From: Ovis canadensis
Lineage: Eukaryota > Chordata > Mammalia > Artiodactyla > Bovidae
Length of the DNA stretch: 64,000 nt
Assembly: GCF_042477335.2 (NCBI RefSeq)
Contig: NC_091253.1
Location: 93,324,501-93,388,500, forward strand
Direction: 5' to 3'
Shown piece after piece: positions 1 to 10,975 of this stretch. The position numbers and the translations under genes were made by a program. Positions within the stretch are counted from its first letter, which is position 1; every line of letters begins with the position of its first letter. The notes below the pieces were generated by a model that ran no database searches, was not told where the DNA came from, and saw only the letters and a program-made list of their open reading frames with translations.

Positions 1-1289
1 TTTTTAAAAAAATTTAGAGATGAAAATTATTCTACCCCAAATATCAAGGGCCCTAGAAAATACATTCTGAACTCAGGACAAAACTTTCCCTGAAGTGTGT
101 CTGACTTTATATTGACAGGAAATAACTGGAAATGAGGGTGTGGCACTTCCCCATTCTTCTGCTTGTCAGGGTTTTAGAGTTCAGACCTGAGATGAGTCAT
201 AACGGAAATGTGTAGGCTTTTGGCCACAATGGAAATACTCATTTTCCCAATTGCTCAGCAGCAAAACATTGAGGCCAACTCTTTTTGTGTGCTGGGAATG
301 TTAAAAACATTTTTCAGTCTTAGTGTTGCTTTTAAAATCATTAAACCAATTTCTGTTGCCCCTGCTGCAATTTCTAAAGATCCTATACTCACAAGAAATT
401 TGCCTACTCCTTAATCTTGATTTCTTATTTTTCCAACTTTCATTAAAAGCATAACTTCCTCACTCTGGCACAAGTTATAGAGCTTGAATTTTAAAACTTC
501 CAACATGCATTTTCTCAAAATATCAAAGGATGCTTTTCAGAAATTCTGCTTTCCCTAAAATGTTAACTTTACACTAAGCAATGCTATGTTTGAATGTCCC
601 CAAAACACCAGAATGAGTTCTTGAAATTTCTCTAGTACAAAATAATAGCATAAGAAGAGAGAAGGAGAGAAAAAAGCAGTGTCTGAAATTAGCCAAGGTT
701 CTTCATGCCCAAATGGAAACTAGATGAAACTTGATAAAAAATAAAAGAAAAAAAAAATTATGAAAACAGTCCCAAAGTTGATTATTGGCCATTTTTGGAA
801 CACAGTGTAAAATGTTAACAGGAAAGGGGTTCGCGATGTTCATTTAATAGGACATTTAAAGAGGAGGATGAGCTGTGAAAACTGGGGTCTACACTGTCAC
901 GCTTACTTTCTTTGCCTCTTCTATCCTTTTATCCAGATGTTCATGCCCAGATGTTTCAGCACTTGGGGACTCAGGTCCTTACTGCATGCTGGACCCTCAG
1001 GATCCAAAACTTAAACTGTCATCGTTCATGCCCTTGAGAAGCCTTGTCCATTGGTAGAAATAGACACTACATGAACCAGTACAGTGTGATGGAAAGCCTG
1101 TCACAATGAAGGGAGGCACAGAATGGAATGGGGCTCAGCTGCGTACCTCTGGGGAATCGGGGATGGATTTCCTGAGGAGGTGGCACTCGGATGCTAACCA
1201 GTGGTTAACTAGCCAGGGAGAGAAAGGGGCAGGGACCCTCCAGACAATGGGAACAGTGGGTGTAAGAGGCACAAATGCTCAGAGACCAT
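1..1289. other. Unique intergenic sequence, no gene seen
   Basis: AT-rich sequence with short A-runs near 750-760. The few open frames (up to about 107 codons) have no recognisable domains or splice context. The region ends at the pentamer tail of the adjoining BovB. Confidence 0.6.
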
Positions 1290-3870
1290 CAGTTCAGTTC
1301 AGTTCAGTTCAGTTCAGTCGCTCAGTCGTGTCCGACTCTGTGCGACCCCATGAATCCCAGCATGCCAGGCCTCCCTGTCCATCATCATCTCCCGGAGTTC
1401 ACTCAGACTCACGTCCATTGAGGCCGTGATGCCATCCAGCCATCTCATCCTCGGTCGTCCCCTTCTCCTCCTGCCCCCAATCCCTCCCAGCATCAGAGGC
1501 TTTTCCAATGAGTCAACTCTTCGCATGAGGTGGCCAAAGTACTGGAGCTTCAGATTTAGCATCATTCTTTCCAAAGAAATCCCAGGGCTGATCTCCTTCA
1601 GAATGGACTGGTTGGATCTCCTTGCAGTCCAAGGGACTCTCAAGAGTCTTCTCCAACACCACAGTTCAAAAGCATCAATTCTTCGGCACTCAGCCTTCTT
1701 CACAGTCCAACTCTCACATCCATACATGACCACTGGAAAAACCATAGCCTTGACTAGATGGACCTTAGTCAGCAAAGTAATGTCTCTGCTTTTGAATATG
1801 CTATCTAGGTTGCTCATAACTTTTCTTCCAAGGAGTAAGCGTCTTTTCATTTCATGGCTGCAATCACCATCTGCAGTGATTTTGGAGCCCCCCAAAATAA
1901 AGTCTGACACTGTTTCTACTGTTTCCCCATCTATTTCCCATGAAGTGATGGGACCAGATGCCATGATCTTCGTTTTCTGAAGGTTGAGCTTTAAGACAAC
2001 TTTTTCACTTTCCTCTTTCACTTTCATCAAGAGGCTTTTTAGTTCCTCTTCACTTTCTGCCATAAGGGTGGTGTCATCTGCATATCCGAGGTTATTGATA
2101 TTTCTCCCGGCAATCTTGATTCCAGCTTGTGTTTCTTCCAGTCCAGCATTTCTCATGATGTACTCTGCATAGAAGTTAAATAAGCAGGGTGACAATATAC
2201 AGCCTTGACACACTCCTTTTCCTATTTGAAACCAGTCTGTTGTTCCATGTCCAGTTCTAACTGTTGCTTCCTGACCTGCATGCACATTTCTCAAGAGGCA
2301 GGTCAGGTGGTCTGGTATTCCCATCTCTTTAAGAATTTTCCACAGTTGATTGTGATCCACACAGTCAAAGGCTTTGGCATAGTCAATAAAGCAGAAGTAG
2401 ATGTTTTCCTGGAACTCTCTTGCTTTTTTGATGATCCACTGGGTGTTGGCAATTTGATCTCTGGTTCCTCTGCCTTTCCTAAAACCAGCTTGAACATCAG
2501 GGAGTTCACGGTTCATGGATTGCTGAAGTCTGGCTTGGAAAATTTTGAGCATTACTTTACTAGCATGTGAGATGAGTGCAACTGTGCGGTAGTTTGAGCA
2601 TTCTTTGGCATTGCCTTTCTTTGGGATTGGAATGAAAACTGACCTTTTCCAGTCCTGTGGCCACTGCTGAGTTTTCCAAATTTGCTGGCATATTCAGTGC
2701 AGCCCTTTCACAGCATCATCTTTCAGGATTTGAAACAGCTCAACTGGAACTCCATCACCTCCACTAGCTTTGTTCGTAGTGATGCTTTCTAAGGCCCACT
2801 TGACTTCACATTCCAAGATGTCTGGCTCTAGATTAGTGATCCCATCATCATGATTATCTGGGCCGTGAAAATCTTTTTTGTACAGTTCTTCTGTGTATTC
2901 TTGCCACCTCTTCTTAATATCTTCTGCTTCTGTTAGGTCCAGACCATTTCTGTCCTTTATCGAGCCCATCTTTGCATGAAATGTTCCCTTGGTATCTCTA
3001 ATTTTCTTGAAGAGATCTCTAGTCTTTCCCATTCTGTTCTTTCCCTCTATTTCTTTGCATTGATCACTGAAGAAGGCTTTCTTATCTCTCCTTGCTATTC
3101 TTTGGAACTCTGCATTCAGATGTTTATATCGTTCCTTTTCTCCTTTGCTTTTCACCTCTCTTCTTTTCACAGCTATTTGTAAGGCCTCCCCAGACAGCCA
3201 TTTTGCTTTTTCGCATTTCTTTTCCATGGGGATGGTATTGATCCCTGTCTCCTGTACAATGTCACGAACCTCATTCCATAGTTCATCAGGCACTCTATCA
3301 GATCTAGACCCTTAAATCTGTTTCTCACTTCCACTGTATAATCATAAGGGATTTGATTTAGGTCATACCTGAATGGTCGAGTGGTTTTCCCTACTTTCTT
3401 CAATTTAAGTCTGAATTTGGCAATAAGGAGTTCATGATCTGAGCCACAGTCAGCTCCTGGTCTTGTTTTTGTTGACTGTATAGAGCTTCTCCATCTTTGG
3501 CTGCAAAGAATATAATCAATCTGATTTCGGTGTTGACCATCTGGTGATGTCCATGTGTAGAGTCTTCTCTTGTGTTGTTGGAAGAGGGTGTTTGCTATGA
3601 CCAGTGCATTTTCTCGGCAAAACTCTATTAGTCTTTGCCCTGCCTCATTCCACATTCCAAGGCCAAATTTGCCTGTTACTCCAGGTGTTTCTTGACTTCC
3701 TACTTTTGCATTCCAGTCCCCTATAATGAAAAGGACATCTTTTTTGGGTGTTAGTTCTAAAAGGTCTTGTAGGTCTTCATAAAACCATTCAACTTCAGTT
3801 TCTTCAGTGTTACTGGTTGGGGCATAGACTTGGATATGAGACCATAACTGGTTTAAATGGTCATGTTGGT
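1290..3870 (-). mobile_element. BovB (RTE-type LINE), long 5'-truncated copy
   Basis: The 3' end lies on the left: AGTTC pentamer repeats at about 1290-1316, then the standard BovB 3' sequence read backwards. The element reaches into the endonuclease domain near 3870. At about 2.6 kb it is the longest BovB here, compared with roughly 3.2 kb for a full-length element. I could not find a clear TSD. Its coding remnant is listed separately. Confidence 0.95.
1314..3868 (-). pseudogene. BovB endonuclease-reverse transcriptase, nearly intact
   Basis: In an intact element this protein nicks target DNA with an APE-type endonuclease and copies the element RNA from the nick. Three blocks are visible on the minus strand. 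The endonuclease part runs from about 3868 to 3295, with GDWNAKVG near 3710 and GSDHELL near 3430-3446. A linker follows at 3293-2694. Last is a 412-codon open frame, 2552-1314, with FIDYAKAFD (residues 55-63) and the catalytic YADD (157-160). Two lesions break the reading frame. One is a frameshift near 3290, apparently loss of one GATA unit. The other is a TGA at 2696-2694 where the copy at 53 kb reads TCA (Ser). The linker and polymerase blocks are otherwise in the same frame. Residue 114 is Cys, whereas the copy at 3.95 kb has Arg (GVRQG). The start of the endonuclease is missing, so the copy is not autonomous. Confidence 0.9.
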
Positions 3871-3953
3871 ACTGGAGAGAGAGAGGAAAGAAGGCTGAGC
3901 AAGTAGGCTGGGGGTAGAGTCTGAAGGACTTTTTACACTAGAGTAGGCATTGG

Positions 3954-4865
3954 GAAAAGGAGTACGTCAAGGCTACATATTGTCACCCTGCTTATTTAAC
4001 TTCTATGCAGAGTACATCATGAGAAACGCTGGGCTGGAGCAAGCACAAGCTGGAATCAAGATTGCCGGGAGAAATATCAATAACCTCAGATATGCAGATG
4101 ACACCAACCTTATGGAAGAAAGCAAAGAAGAACTAAAGAGCCTCTTGATGAAAGTGAAAGAGGAGAGTGGGAAAGTTGGCTTAAAGCTCAACATTCAGAA
4201 AACAAAGATCATGGCCTCTGGTCCCATCACTTCATGGGAAATAGATGGGGAAACAGTGGAAATAGTGGCTGACTTTATTTTGGGGGGCTGCAAAATCACT
4301 GCAGATGGTGACTGCAACCATGAAATTAAAAGATGCTTGCTCCTTGACAGGAAAGCTATGACCAACCTAGACAGCATATTAAAAAGCAGAGACATTGCTT
4401 TCCCAACAAAGATCCGTCTAGTCAAAGCTATGGTTTTTCCAGTGGTCATGTATGGATGTGAGAGTTGGACCTTAAAGAAAGCTGAATGCTGAAGAATCGA
4501 TGATTTTGAACTGTGGTGTTGGAGAAGACTCTTGAGAGTCCCTTGGACTCCAAGGAGATCCAACCAGTCCATCCTAAAGGAGATCAGTCCTGGGTGTTCA
4601 TTGGAAGGACTGATGCTGAAGCTGAAACTCCAATATTTTGGCCACCTGATGCGAAGAGCTGGCTCATTTGAAAAGACCCTGATGCTGGGAAAGATTTAAG
4701 GCGGGAGGAGAAGGGGACGACAGAGGATGAGATGGCTGGATGGCATCACTGACTCAATGGACATGAGTTTGGGTAAACTCTGGGCGTTGGTGATGGACAG
4801 GGAGGCCTGGTGTGCAGCAGTCCATGGGGTCGCAAAGAGTCGGACACGACTGAGTGACTGAACTG
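3954..4865 (+). mobile_element. BovB, 5'-truncated, with target-site duplication
   Basis: Sense copy that begins within the polymerase domain (GKGVRQG) and runs to the 3' tail. The flanks carry AGGCATTGG at 3945-3953 and 4866-4874, a 9-bp TSD that marks it as one insertion event. A frame at 3950-4492 keeps YADD but stops at a TGA where the family normally continues. It lies only 83 bp from the opposing BovB at 1290-3870. Confidence 0.93.
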
Positions 4866-5025
4866 AGGCATTGGAAACCCTAAGTAGGTAGGAGCTAGAG
4901 AATATCAAGAGAGGGCCAGGCCTGCTGTGGTAAATGTTGGAAAGACAACTTGGCTAGAAATACCAAGTCACTGGGAAAGAGAGAAGCCAGTGAGAAGGAC
5001 AGGGTGACAGGCCTACCCCAGTGTT

Positions 5026-5462
5026 AGTCAGATTACTCCAGAGAAATAGGCCCAATGGGGCAGGTACATGTGTGTGTGTGTGTGTGTGTGTGTGCACATG
5101 TGTGTAATGAGACTTGTTGTAAGGAACTGGGTCCCACAATTATGTTGAGTCTCAAGGCCTGAGAACTAGGACAGCCAATGATGTAAGCCCCAGTTTACAG
5201 GCAAGAGAAGACCAATGTCCCAGCTCATAGACAGGCAGAGAGAGAAGTCTCTCTTCCTCAGCCTTTTCTTCTCTTCAGACCTTCACTAGTTTGGATGAGG
5301 CCACCACCACAGAGAAGGCCATCTGCATTCCTTAGCCCACCAGTTCCAAAGTTCATCTCATCCAGAAACACCTTCACAGACACCCCCAGAAATAATATTT
5401 AACCAAATATCTGGGCACCTCATGGCCTAGCCAAGTTGACACAGAAAATCACCCATCACACC
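5026..5462 (+). repeat. Ancient mammalian interspersed repeat, family unresolved
   Basis: The text matches a repeat I recall from many mammalian genomes: TTAGTCAGATTACTCCAGAG at the start, CATCCAGAAACACC in the middle and an end like AAGTTGACACAGAAAATCAC. It may be an old L1-type 3' end. A TG microsatellite interrupts it. Confidence 0.5.
5069..5094. repeat. (TG)13 microsatellite
   Basis: Thirteen uninterrupted TG units, followed by CACATGTGTGT. Probably length-polymorphic. Confidence 0.95.
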
Positions 5463-6292
5463 CCAGCCACCAACAGTTTTCCTGAGTTTCCTTAGGGAGG
5501 CGTCAGTGATGATAGGATCTGGCTCCTGGGCCCTTTCCAGACATATCTCGTCATCCTCTCTAGTTTCCATGTGTTGCAGCCACACAGGACTGTTTGCTGG
5601 GCTTTTTCTTTACTTTGTGACTTTACTTAGTCCTCATGAAGCACTAGTTAATCCTTACAGATGCACAGGAGAAATGATGCTACTTCCATGAAGCTGTCTG
5701 GATCCTTCCATGAAGAATTAATTGTTCTCTTAGCTGTCCTTGTAACACTTTTACATCTCTATTATAATATTTACTATATTTCACAGTTTGATTTTTACAC
5801 ATTTGCTTCCGGAGCTAGACGGTAGGTGCTCCCAAAGCAGGGGATTTCACTTCTCTGACTAATTCCTCTCATGCAGTACGGACCCTCTCAGAGTCAGTAC
5901 TGAACAATCGTGAAGGGATCCATACAATTTCAAAAAATCTATTAGGATAAACCACCCACTACTTTGTAAGTCAGACAATCATCTTTCATTTTTTTTAAAT
6001 AAATATTTTAAGAAGAACTTGTGCATAATGATTTACATTCCTCAGCAGGAACACAGTTCATATGGATTCCCAAGAAGTATTAATTAGGAATAAGTTAGAG
6101 TGTACAAAACAGAACAATAAGAAAAAAAAAATCCCCAAATAATGAGGCTTAGGGAAGATAGAAGCTTACTTTTCACTCATGTAGAAGAGTCCAAAGGTAA
6201 ACATAGTATACCCAGTACTATTTATGGAGCTAATCCATTAAAATAATGCATTTTATATGAAAAAATGTACTCTGGTCCTCTAGAATAAACTT
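5463..6292. other. Unique sequence, no gene seen
   Basis: No recognised repeat or coding signal. Short A and T runs occur near 5990 and 6121-6130. Confidence 0.5.
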
Positions 6293-6926
6293 CAGTTCAG
6301 TCCAGTCACTCAGTCGTGCCCGACTCTTTGCGACCCCATGAATTGCAGCACGCCAGGCCCCCCTGTCCATCACCAACTCCCGGAGTTCACTCAAGCTCAT
6401 GTCCTTTGAGTCTGTGATGCCATCCAGCCATCTCATCCTCTGTCGTCCCCTTCTCCTCCTGCCCCCAATTCCTCCCAGCATCAGAGTCTTTTCCAGTGAG
6501 TCAACTCTTCACATCAGGTGGCAAAGTATTGGAGTTTCAGCTTTAACATCAGTCCTTCCAATGAACACCCAGGACTGATCTCCTTTAGGATGGACTGGTT
6601 GGATCTCCTTGCAGTCTGAGGGACCCTCAAGAGTCTTCTCCAACACCACAGTTCAAAAGCATCAGTTCTTCGGTGCTCAGCTTTCTTCAGTCCAACTCTC
6701 ACATCCATACATGACTACTGGAAAAACCATAGCCTTGACTACACGGACCTTTGTTAGCAAAGTAATGTCTCTGCTTTTGAGTGTGCTGTCTAGGTTGGTC
6801 ATAACTTTCCTTCCAAGGAGTAAGCGTCTTTTAATTTCATGGATGCAATCACCAACTGCAGTGATTTTGGAGCCCTCCCAAAATAAAGTCTGACACTGTT
6901 TTCACTGTTTCCCCATCTATTTCCCA
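6293..6926 (-). mobile_element. BovB, 5'-truncated
   Basis: The 3' tail (TTCAGTTCAGTCCAGTCACT) is at the left. The body covers the end of the polymerase gene, including the [16 protein letters not shown] region read in reverse, and stops at ATTTCCCATGG. Frameshifts split the frame. I could not resolve a TSD. Confidence 0.93.
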
Positions 6927-7211
6927 TGGTGTTTAGTAAATGATAACAATTGAGAAAGACCACCTGAGAAGCAGGGAGCTGGCGAAATGGGTGAAGGTGG
7001 TCAAAGATACAGATTTCCAGCTTTGAAATGGTTGAGTCTTGCAGATGTAGTATACGGCACGGTGACTATAGCAAATATTGTATTACTGTGTGTAATATTG
7101 TATTGCATATTTGAAAGTAGTAGGGCAGGGGGAGGACATCAAAAATTCCCATTATGAGGAAAAAAGTTTGTAACTATGTATGTTGATAGATGTTAACTGG
7201 AGTTATTGTAC

Positions 7212-7816
7212 TGTTAAGAAAAAAATGTTGCCTGCCATTCCAGTTCTGCAGAGATAAAGCCATTAGTCACTGTAGTTGCCCACCGGCAGTGTGTCCTTAA
7301 GGGAAGTCAGGATGGAGAAAAACAGGAAACATTCTATTTTTTGGATATACTTTCCCTGAGAATTCCCTGATGGGTCCAGTGGTTAGGACTCCCCACTTCC
7401 ACTGCTGGGGGCACAGGTTTGATCCCTGGTCAGAGGAACAAAGATCATGCAAGTTGCGAGGTGCAGCCCCCCAAAAGCCATAATTATACTTGCCCATAGA
7501 TAATTAAGATGCCTATTTAAGAAAAATTTCAAATGACCACAGAGTCTTACATCTTCTTATACATAGAAAAGCAGTAAAATTATTAACTTGAGATGCCTGT
7601 TCTTAGTGATTAGCAGTACTTTTGAAGCTTGACTACATGCTTTTCCCAGCAAAAAAAAAAAAAGTTTCTATATAGCGTGGCTTCTCCCTTGCTGCTTTGA
7701 AGCAGTTCCTCAGAGTTTTCTGAGAGGTCATCTCCTGAGCTGTGGTCGTCAGTAAGGTACCCAAATAAAATTTAACTCCCAGCTTTCACTCTGTGCAAGT
7801 TTTCTTTCTGTCAACA
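7212..7816 (+). mobile_element. Solo LTR of an endogenous retrovirus, nested in L1
   Basis: The segment starts TGTTAAG and ends GTCAACA, the TG...CA ends expected of an LTR. It has AATAAA at 7764-7769, about 50 bp before its end, and a TATA-like CTATATAG near 7670. The flanking 4-mers (GTAC at 7208, GTGG at 7817) fit a short decayed target duplication. No internal retroviral genes accompany it. Without the inner SINE it would be about 470 bp. Confidence 0.7.
7357..7484 (+). mobile_element. CHR-type SINE, nested in the LTR
   Basis: tRNA-derived head (GGTCCAGTGGTTAGGACTCC, then GGTTTGATCCCTGGTC with the B-box) in a short copy. The flanks TATACTTTCCC (7346-7356) and TATACTTGCCC (7485-7495) form an 11-bp TSD with one mismatch. 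Confidence 0.85.
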
Positions 7817-7910
7817 GTGGTGATCATTTTGCAATACATAACAAATATCAAATCTTTATGGTGTATACCTGAAACTAATGTTATGTCGACTACATCTCAA
7901 TATTAGAAAA

Positions 7911-9344
7911 AATCTTAAACAAGCAAAAATGAAAGACTACCTGAAATAACCATGGACGCTGCATTTTCCTGATTCATCTGAAATACATCCTCCAGAAAGC
8001 TCAGTTTTGTTACCCAGAAAGTAGAGCTTAATACACATGTTCTCCTGAAACTAAGCACTTGAAGTTACTCTACCAGTGATTTTTTTGCTGTTTTTAGGGG
8101 CACTGGATCAGAATTTTAGGTCAATACTCTGGGGTTGCATTAGGGCAACAACCTCAAGTTGGGTGGGAATTATAAAGTCCCTTCTGCAGCATCTGTTTCT
8201 CTTATAGGGAACAATAATACCTTCTTCCCAAAGACTTTATGACAATTAAAATAAAAAATACATATGTGAAAGGACTTTCAATTTTCTTTTTCTTTTTTTA
8301 TGTTAATCCCAAACTTTTAACTTATCCCTCTCCCCCTCAATTTTCAAAATATATCATTGTTTTCAGACTTTTAGGCAGTGATCGGGTATCGAAGTATTGG
8401 ATGTAAAAGATACAGAAAAACCCAATAGTGATTGTGTTAGAGCTAACAGAGAGTTTTAAAAATAGAAGGACGGCTCACACACAGTGTTCCAATCTCAGGG
8501 TTGGACAACCTTCGCAGAGCAGACACACCTCCACCTGCGGGGCTACCAGCCCGAGTTTCAGGTGTCCCACTGCCCTCCACTCCTCCTGGAGGTGATCGCC
8601 ATCACCTCCCACCCTGAAGGGAAGAGAAGGGAAGAAGGGAAGGCCGCAGGGGCTGGGCCATCCACGGCTGACGGACTGACTGACCCAGAGCAGGGTGTGG
8701 ATTGTGGAAACAGGCTGGGACAGGAAAGTTCCCGCCCTGAGTGACGTGTCAGGTCAGAGTATCCCAGAGAAGCCCTCAGGCCCCCAATGAGGAAGTGCAT
8801 GCTGAGTCAAAGGGTCACACCCAAGAGCTGGGGACTGAAGAGAGATAAAATCGAAGCAAAGGCAGATGGAAAACAAGAACCTGTGAAGGTAATCGGGGAA
8901 GGCCAGGTCTGGGGAATCGCCTCAAATGGCCTTGGAGCCTATAGCGTACCTCACGGAGACCCGGCTTACGAAACCGCCTGGCCAATGGGAAAAAAAAACC
9001 TTCAAGGAAAAGTTGACCTACCTTGAGACCCCTCTCTTTCCCGTAATTCTGTTACCGAAAGCAGGACTGATGGCTACGGTGGATTAACCTCTTTTTACGG
9101 AGGCTGGCGGTTTTCAGTCTAGGTATAATTTGCACACTGCCCAAATGCATCCCAGAGGTGGCGACTGGGGGGGCCAAAGGAGGCTCAAAACTAGCCCCCA
9201 CGTGGCTCACAAGGCCACGCCCAGGTGTGGACTGCATCTGCCCAGAGGGAAGAAGAGGCCCATTCTTTGCTCAGAGGCGCTGCGATGGACTCAGCTGCAT
9301 CCTTGCACCTCTCAGCTCTTATGTTGACGCTCCCGTGGTCAACA
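7911..9344. other. No gene seen; right half richer in CpG
   Basis: 7911-8480 is ordinary AT-rich sequence. 8480-9340 is more GC- and CpG-rich (for example around 8940-8980 and 9100-9280), with open frames of up to 86 codons on both strands. None shows a recognisable domain. A host exon or an unrecognised LTR cannot be excluded. Confidence 0.4.
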
Positions 9345-9630
9345 GGACACAGAGGGAGATGCGCCCTTGGGCGGTAATCAGGGTTAGATGCGGTCATGAG
9401 GGTGGAGCCTTCTGAGCAGAGCAGCCTCACACTTTACCCACGCTCTCACAACGCGAAGGCCACCGTCCCCAGCTCAGGGACAGAGCTCTCACCAGATGTC
9501 CATCCTGCCGTCACCCTCATCTCGGACTTCCAGCCTCCGAACTATGAAAACTCCCTTTGTGCTTAAGCTAAACTAGCAGTCTATGGTCTTTTCTTGTGGC
9601 AGCTGGAGTTGACTAAGCCAGGCCTATTTC
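9345..9630 (+). mobile_element. MLT1-like MaLR LTR fragment
   Basis: It carries the MLT1 signatures GGTCATGAGGGTGGAGCC (near 9390), CACCCTCATCTCGGACTTCC and CAGCCTCCGAACTATGAAAA, and ends AGTCTATGG...GAGTTGACTAAG. Very diverged, so an old insertion. Confidence 0.7.
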
Positions 9631-10204
9631 CATCACAAAGCCACCACACGGGACCATAGGAGAACTGGTCTGACGCTTCCATGCTGCAGGTGCCAGAAAA
9701 GGATGATGCCACTTCGTTTTCAAGACACATAACTCAGTTGAAAAGTATATTCTCCAAAAGCGCTCAAGGGTGTTATATATTTTTATTTTTCTGAACTTTA
9801 AATTTATTTGCAGACGATCAAGCTGAGTAATTCTGTCTGGGGACAGAGACCTTAGAATAGTTTCTTGCCATCTCTAAGCACAGATCTGAACTCTTTATCC
9901 AGGTGTCATTATATATTGACGGCTCTGCACTGGACTTGTAATAAATTCACACCTGTATATAAATGAGCAAATGACCTGGGAGTGGTCTACTGGAGCTAGA
10001 AAAAGGATCCCATAAAGCCCAGATGAGTCACAGTGTCTCAGTACTTTGGGGGTGAGAATGGAGGCCATGGGGTGGACAGTGACCCGATCTGTCTTTTTCT
10101 CAGGCTAAGAGGATTCCCATCATGAAGTGAGGACCTCAGACTATATACCCAAGTCCATTTTACATTTAACTCTTGCAATAACCTTTCCTTGCTGTGACTC
10201 GACA
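9631..10204. other. Unique sequence, no gene seen
   Basis: No recognisable repeat, coding signal or RNA gene. Confidence 0.5.
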
Positions 10205-10800
10205 CCCAGTGTATTAGTTAGCTAGGTCATAACAAAGGAGCGCAAACCAAGTGGGCTGTACAACCGAACTGCATCATCTCACAGTTCTGAAAAGACTAGA
10301 AACTGCAAAACCAAGGTGGTTACAGGCTGGCTCAGACGGTAGAGTCTGCCTGCAATGCAGGAGACCCGGGTTTGATCCCTGAGTGGGGAAGATTCCCTGG
10401 AGGAGGAAATGGCAACCCACTCCGGTGTTCTTGCTTGGAAAACCCCATGGATGGAGGAGCCTGGCAGGCTACAGTCCTTGGGGTTGCAAAGAGTTAGACG
10501 GGACTGAGTAACTTCATGTTCACAGGGTTGGTTCCTTTCTTCTAAAGGCTGTGGAGGAGGGATCTGTTCCAGGCGTCTCTCCCTGTCTTATAGAAGGCAG
10601 TCCTCTTCACGTCATCTTCCTTCTAGACATACCTGTCTCTGTTCAAACTTCCCCTTTTCACTAGGATGCCAGTCACACTGGATTAGGGCACACCCTGACA
10701 CCTCATTTTAACTTGATTACCCCTGTACAGACCCTGTTTCTCTTATTTATAGGGGTTAGGACATTTGTATTTTGTACGTATCTTTTGAGGGATACACAAG
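10205..10800 (+). repeat. Ancient mammalian repeat, split by a SINE
   Basis: It opens TATTAGTTAGCTAGGTCATA, continues CATCTCACAGTTCTG, and after the SINE resumes AGGGTTGGTTCC to TTGATTACCCCTGTA. This fits a widespread old mammalian element that I cannot name with confidence. Confidence 0.5.
10327..10517 (+). mobile_element. Bov-tA SINE
   Basis: tRNA-derived head (GGCTCAGACGGTAGAGTCTG, GGGTTTGATCCCTG) joined to the Bov-A body and ending GACGGGACTGAGTAAC. The flanks GTTACAGG (10319) and GTTCACAGG (10518) suggest a TSD with one indel. Confidence 0.9.
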
Positions 10801-10975
10801 TCAAACCAGAATACTCACCAAGGGATTTTCTGGAGAAAATCTGGCCTCCCTGAAGGTTCTCCTATGCAGAGAGAATACGGGAAGCAGGCACTTGGAGCTC
10901 TTCTCGTTGCCCGTGAATGACGTGTGCTGGGGACAGAAACCGAAACTCCTTGTCAACCCACAAAACCTGTCCACA

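Larger units (their letters stand above)
6931..7910 (+). mobile_element. L1 3' UTR fragment, split by an LTR
   Basis: Left part 6931-7211 has the L1 tail signature (GGTGAAGGTGGTCAAAGATA, ACGGTGACTATAGCAAATAT). It resumes at 7817-7910 with GTGGTGATCATTTTGC, CTGAAACTAATGTTATG and CATCTCAATATTAG. The two halves join as a continuous L1 3' end when 7212-7816 is removed. Confidence 0.85.

Noticed and set aside
1291..1316. Short regular repeats as a CRISPR array
   Set aside because: The pentamer AGTTC repeats are BovB tails, and a mammalian genome is not expected to hold CRISPR arrays.
1426..1980. 184-codon plus-strand frame
   Set aside because: Shadow of the BovB polymerase C-terminus on the opposite strand.
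2205..2570. 121-codon plus-strand frame
   Set aside because: It is the reverse complement of the BovB polymerase gene; similar shadow frames recur in every antisense BovB copy (21027-21293, 32074-32364).
10327..10400. tRNA gene from A- and B-box-like text in Bov-tA heads
   Set aside because: The heads are tRNA-derived parts of SINEs, followed by the Bov-A body and lacking a tRNA cloverleaf end.
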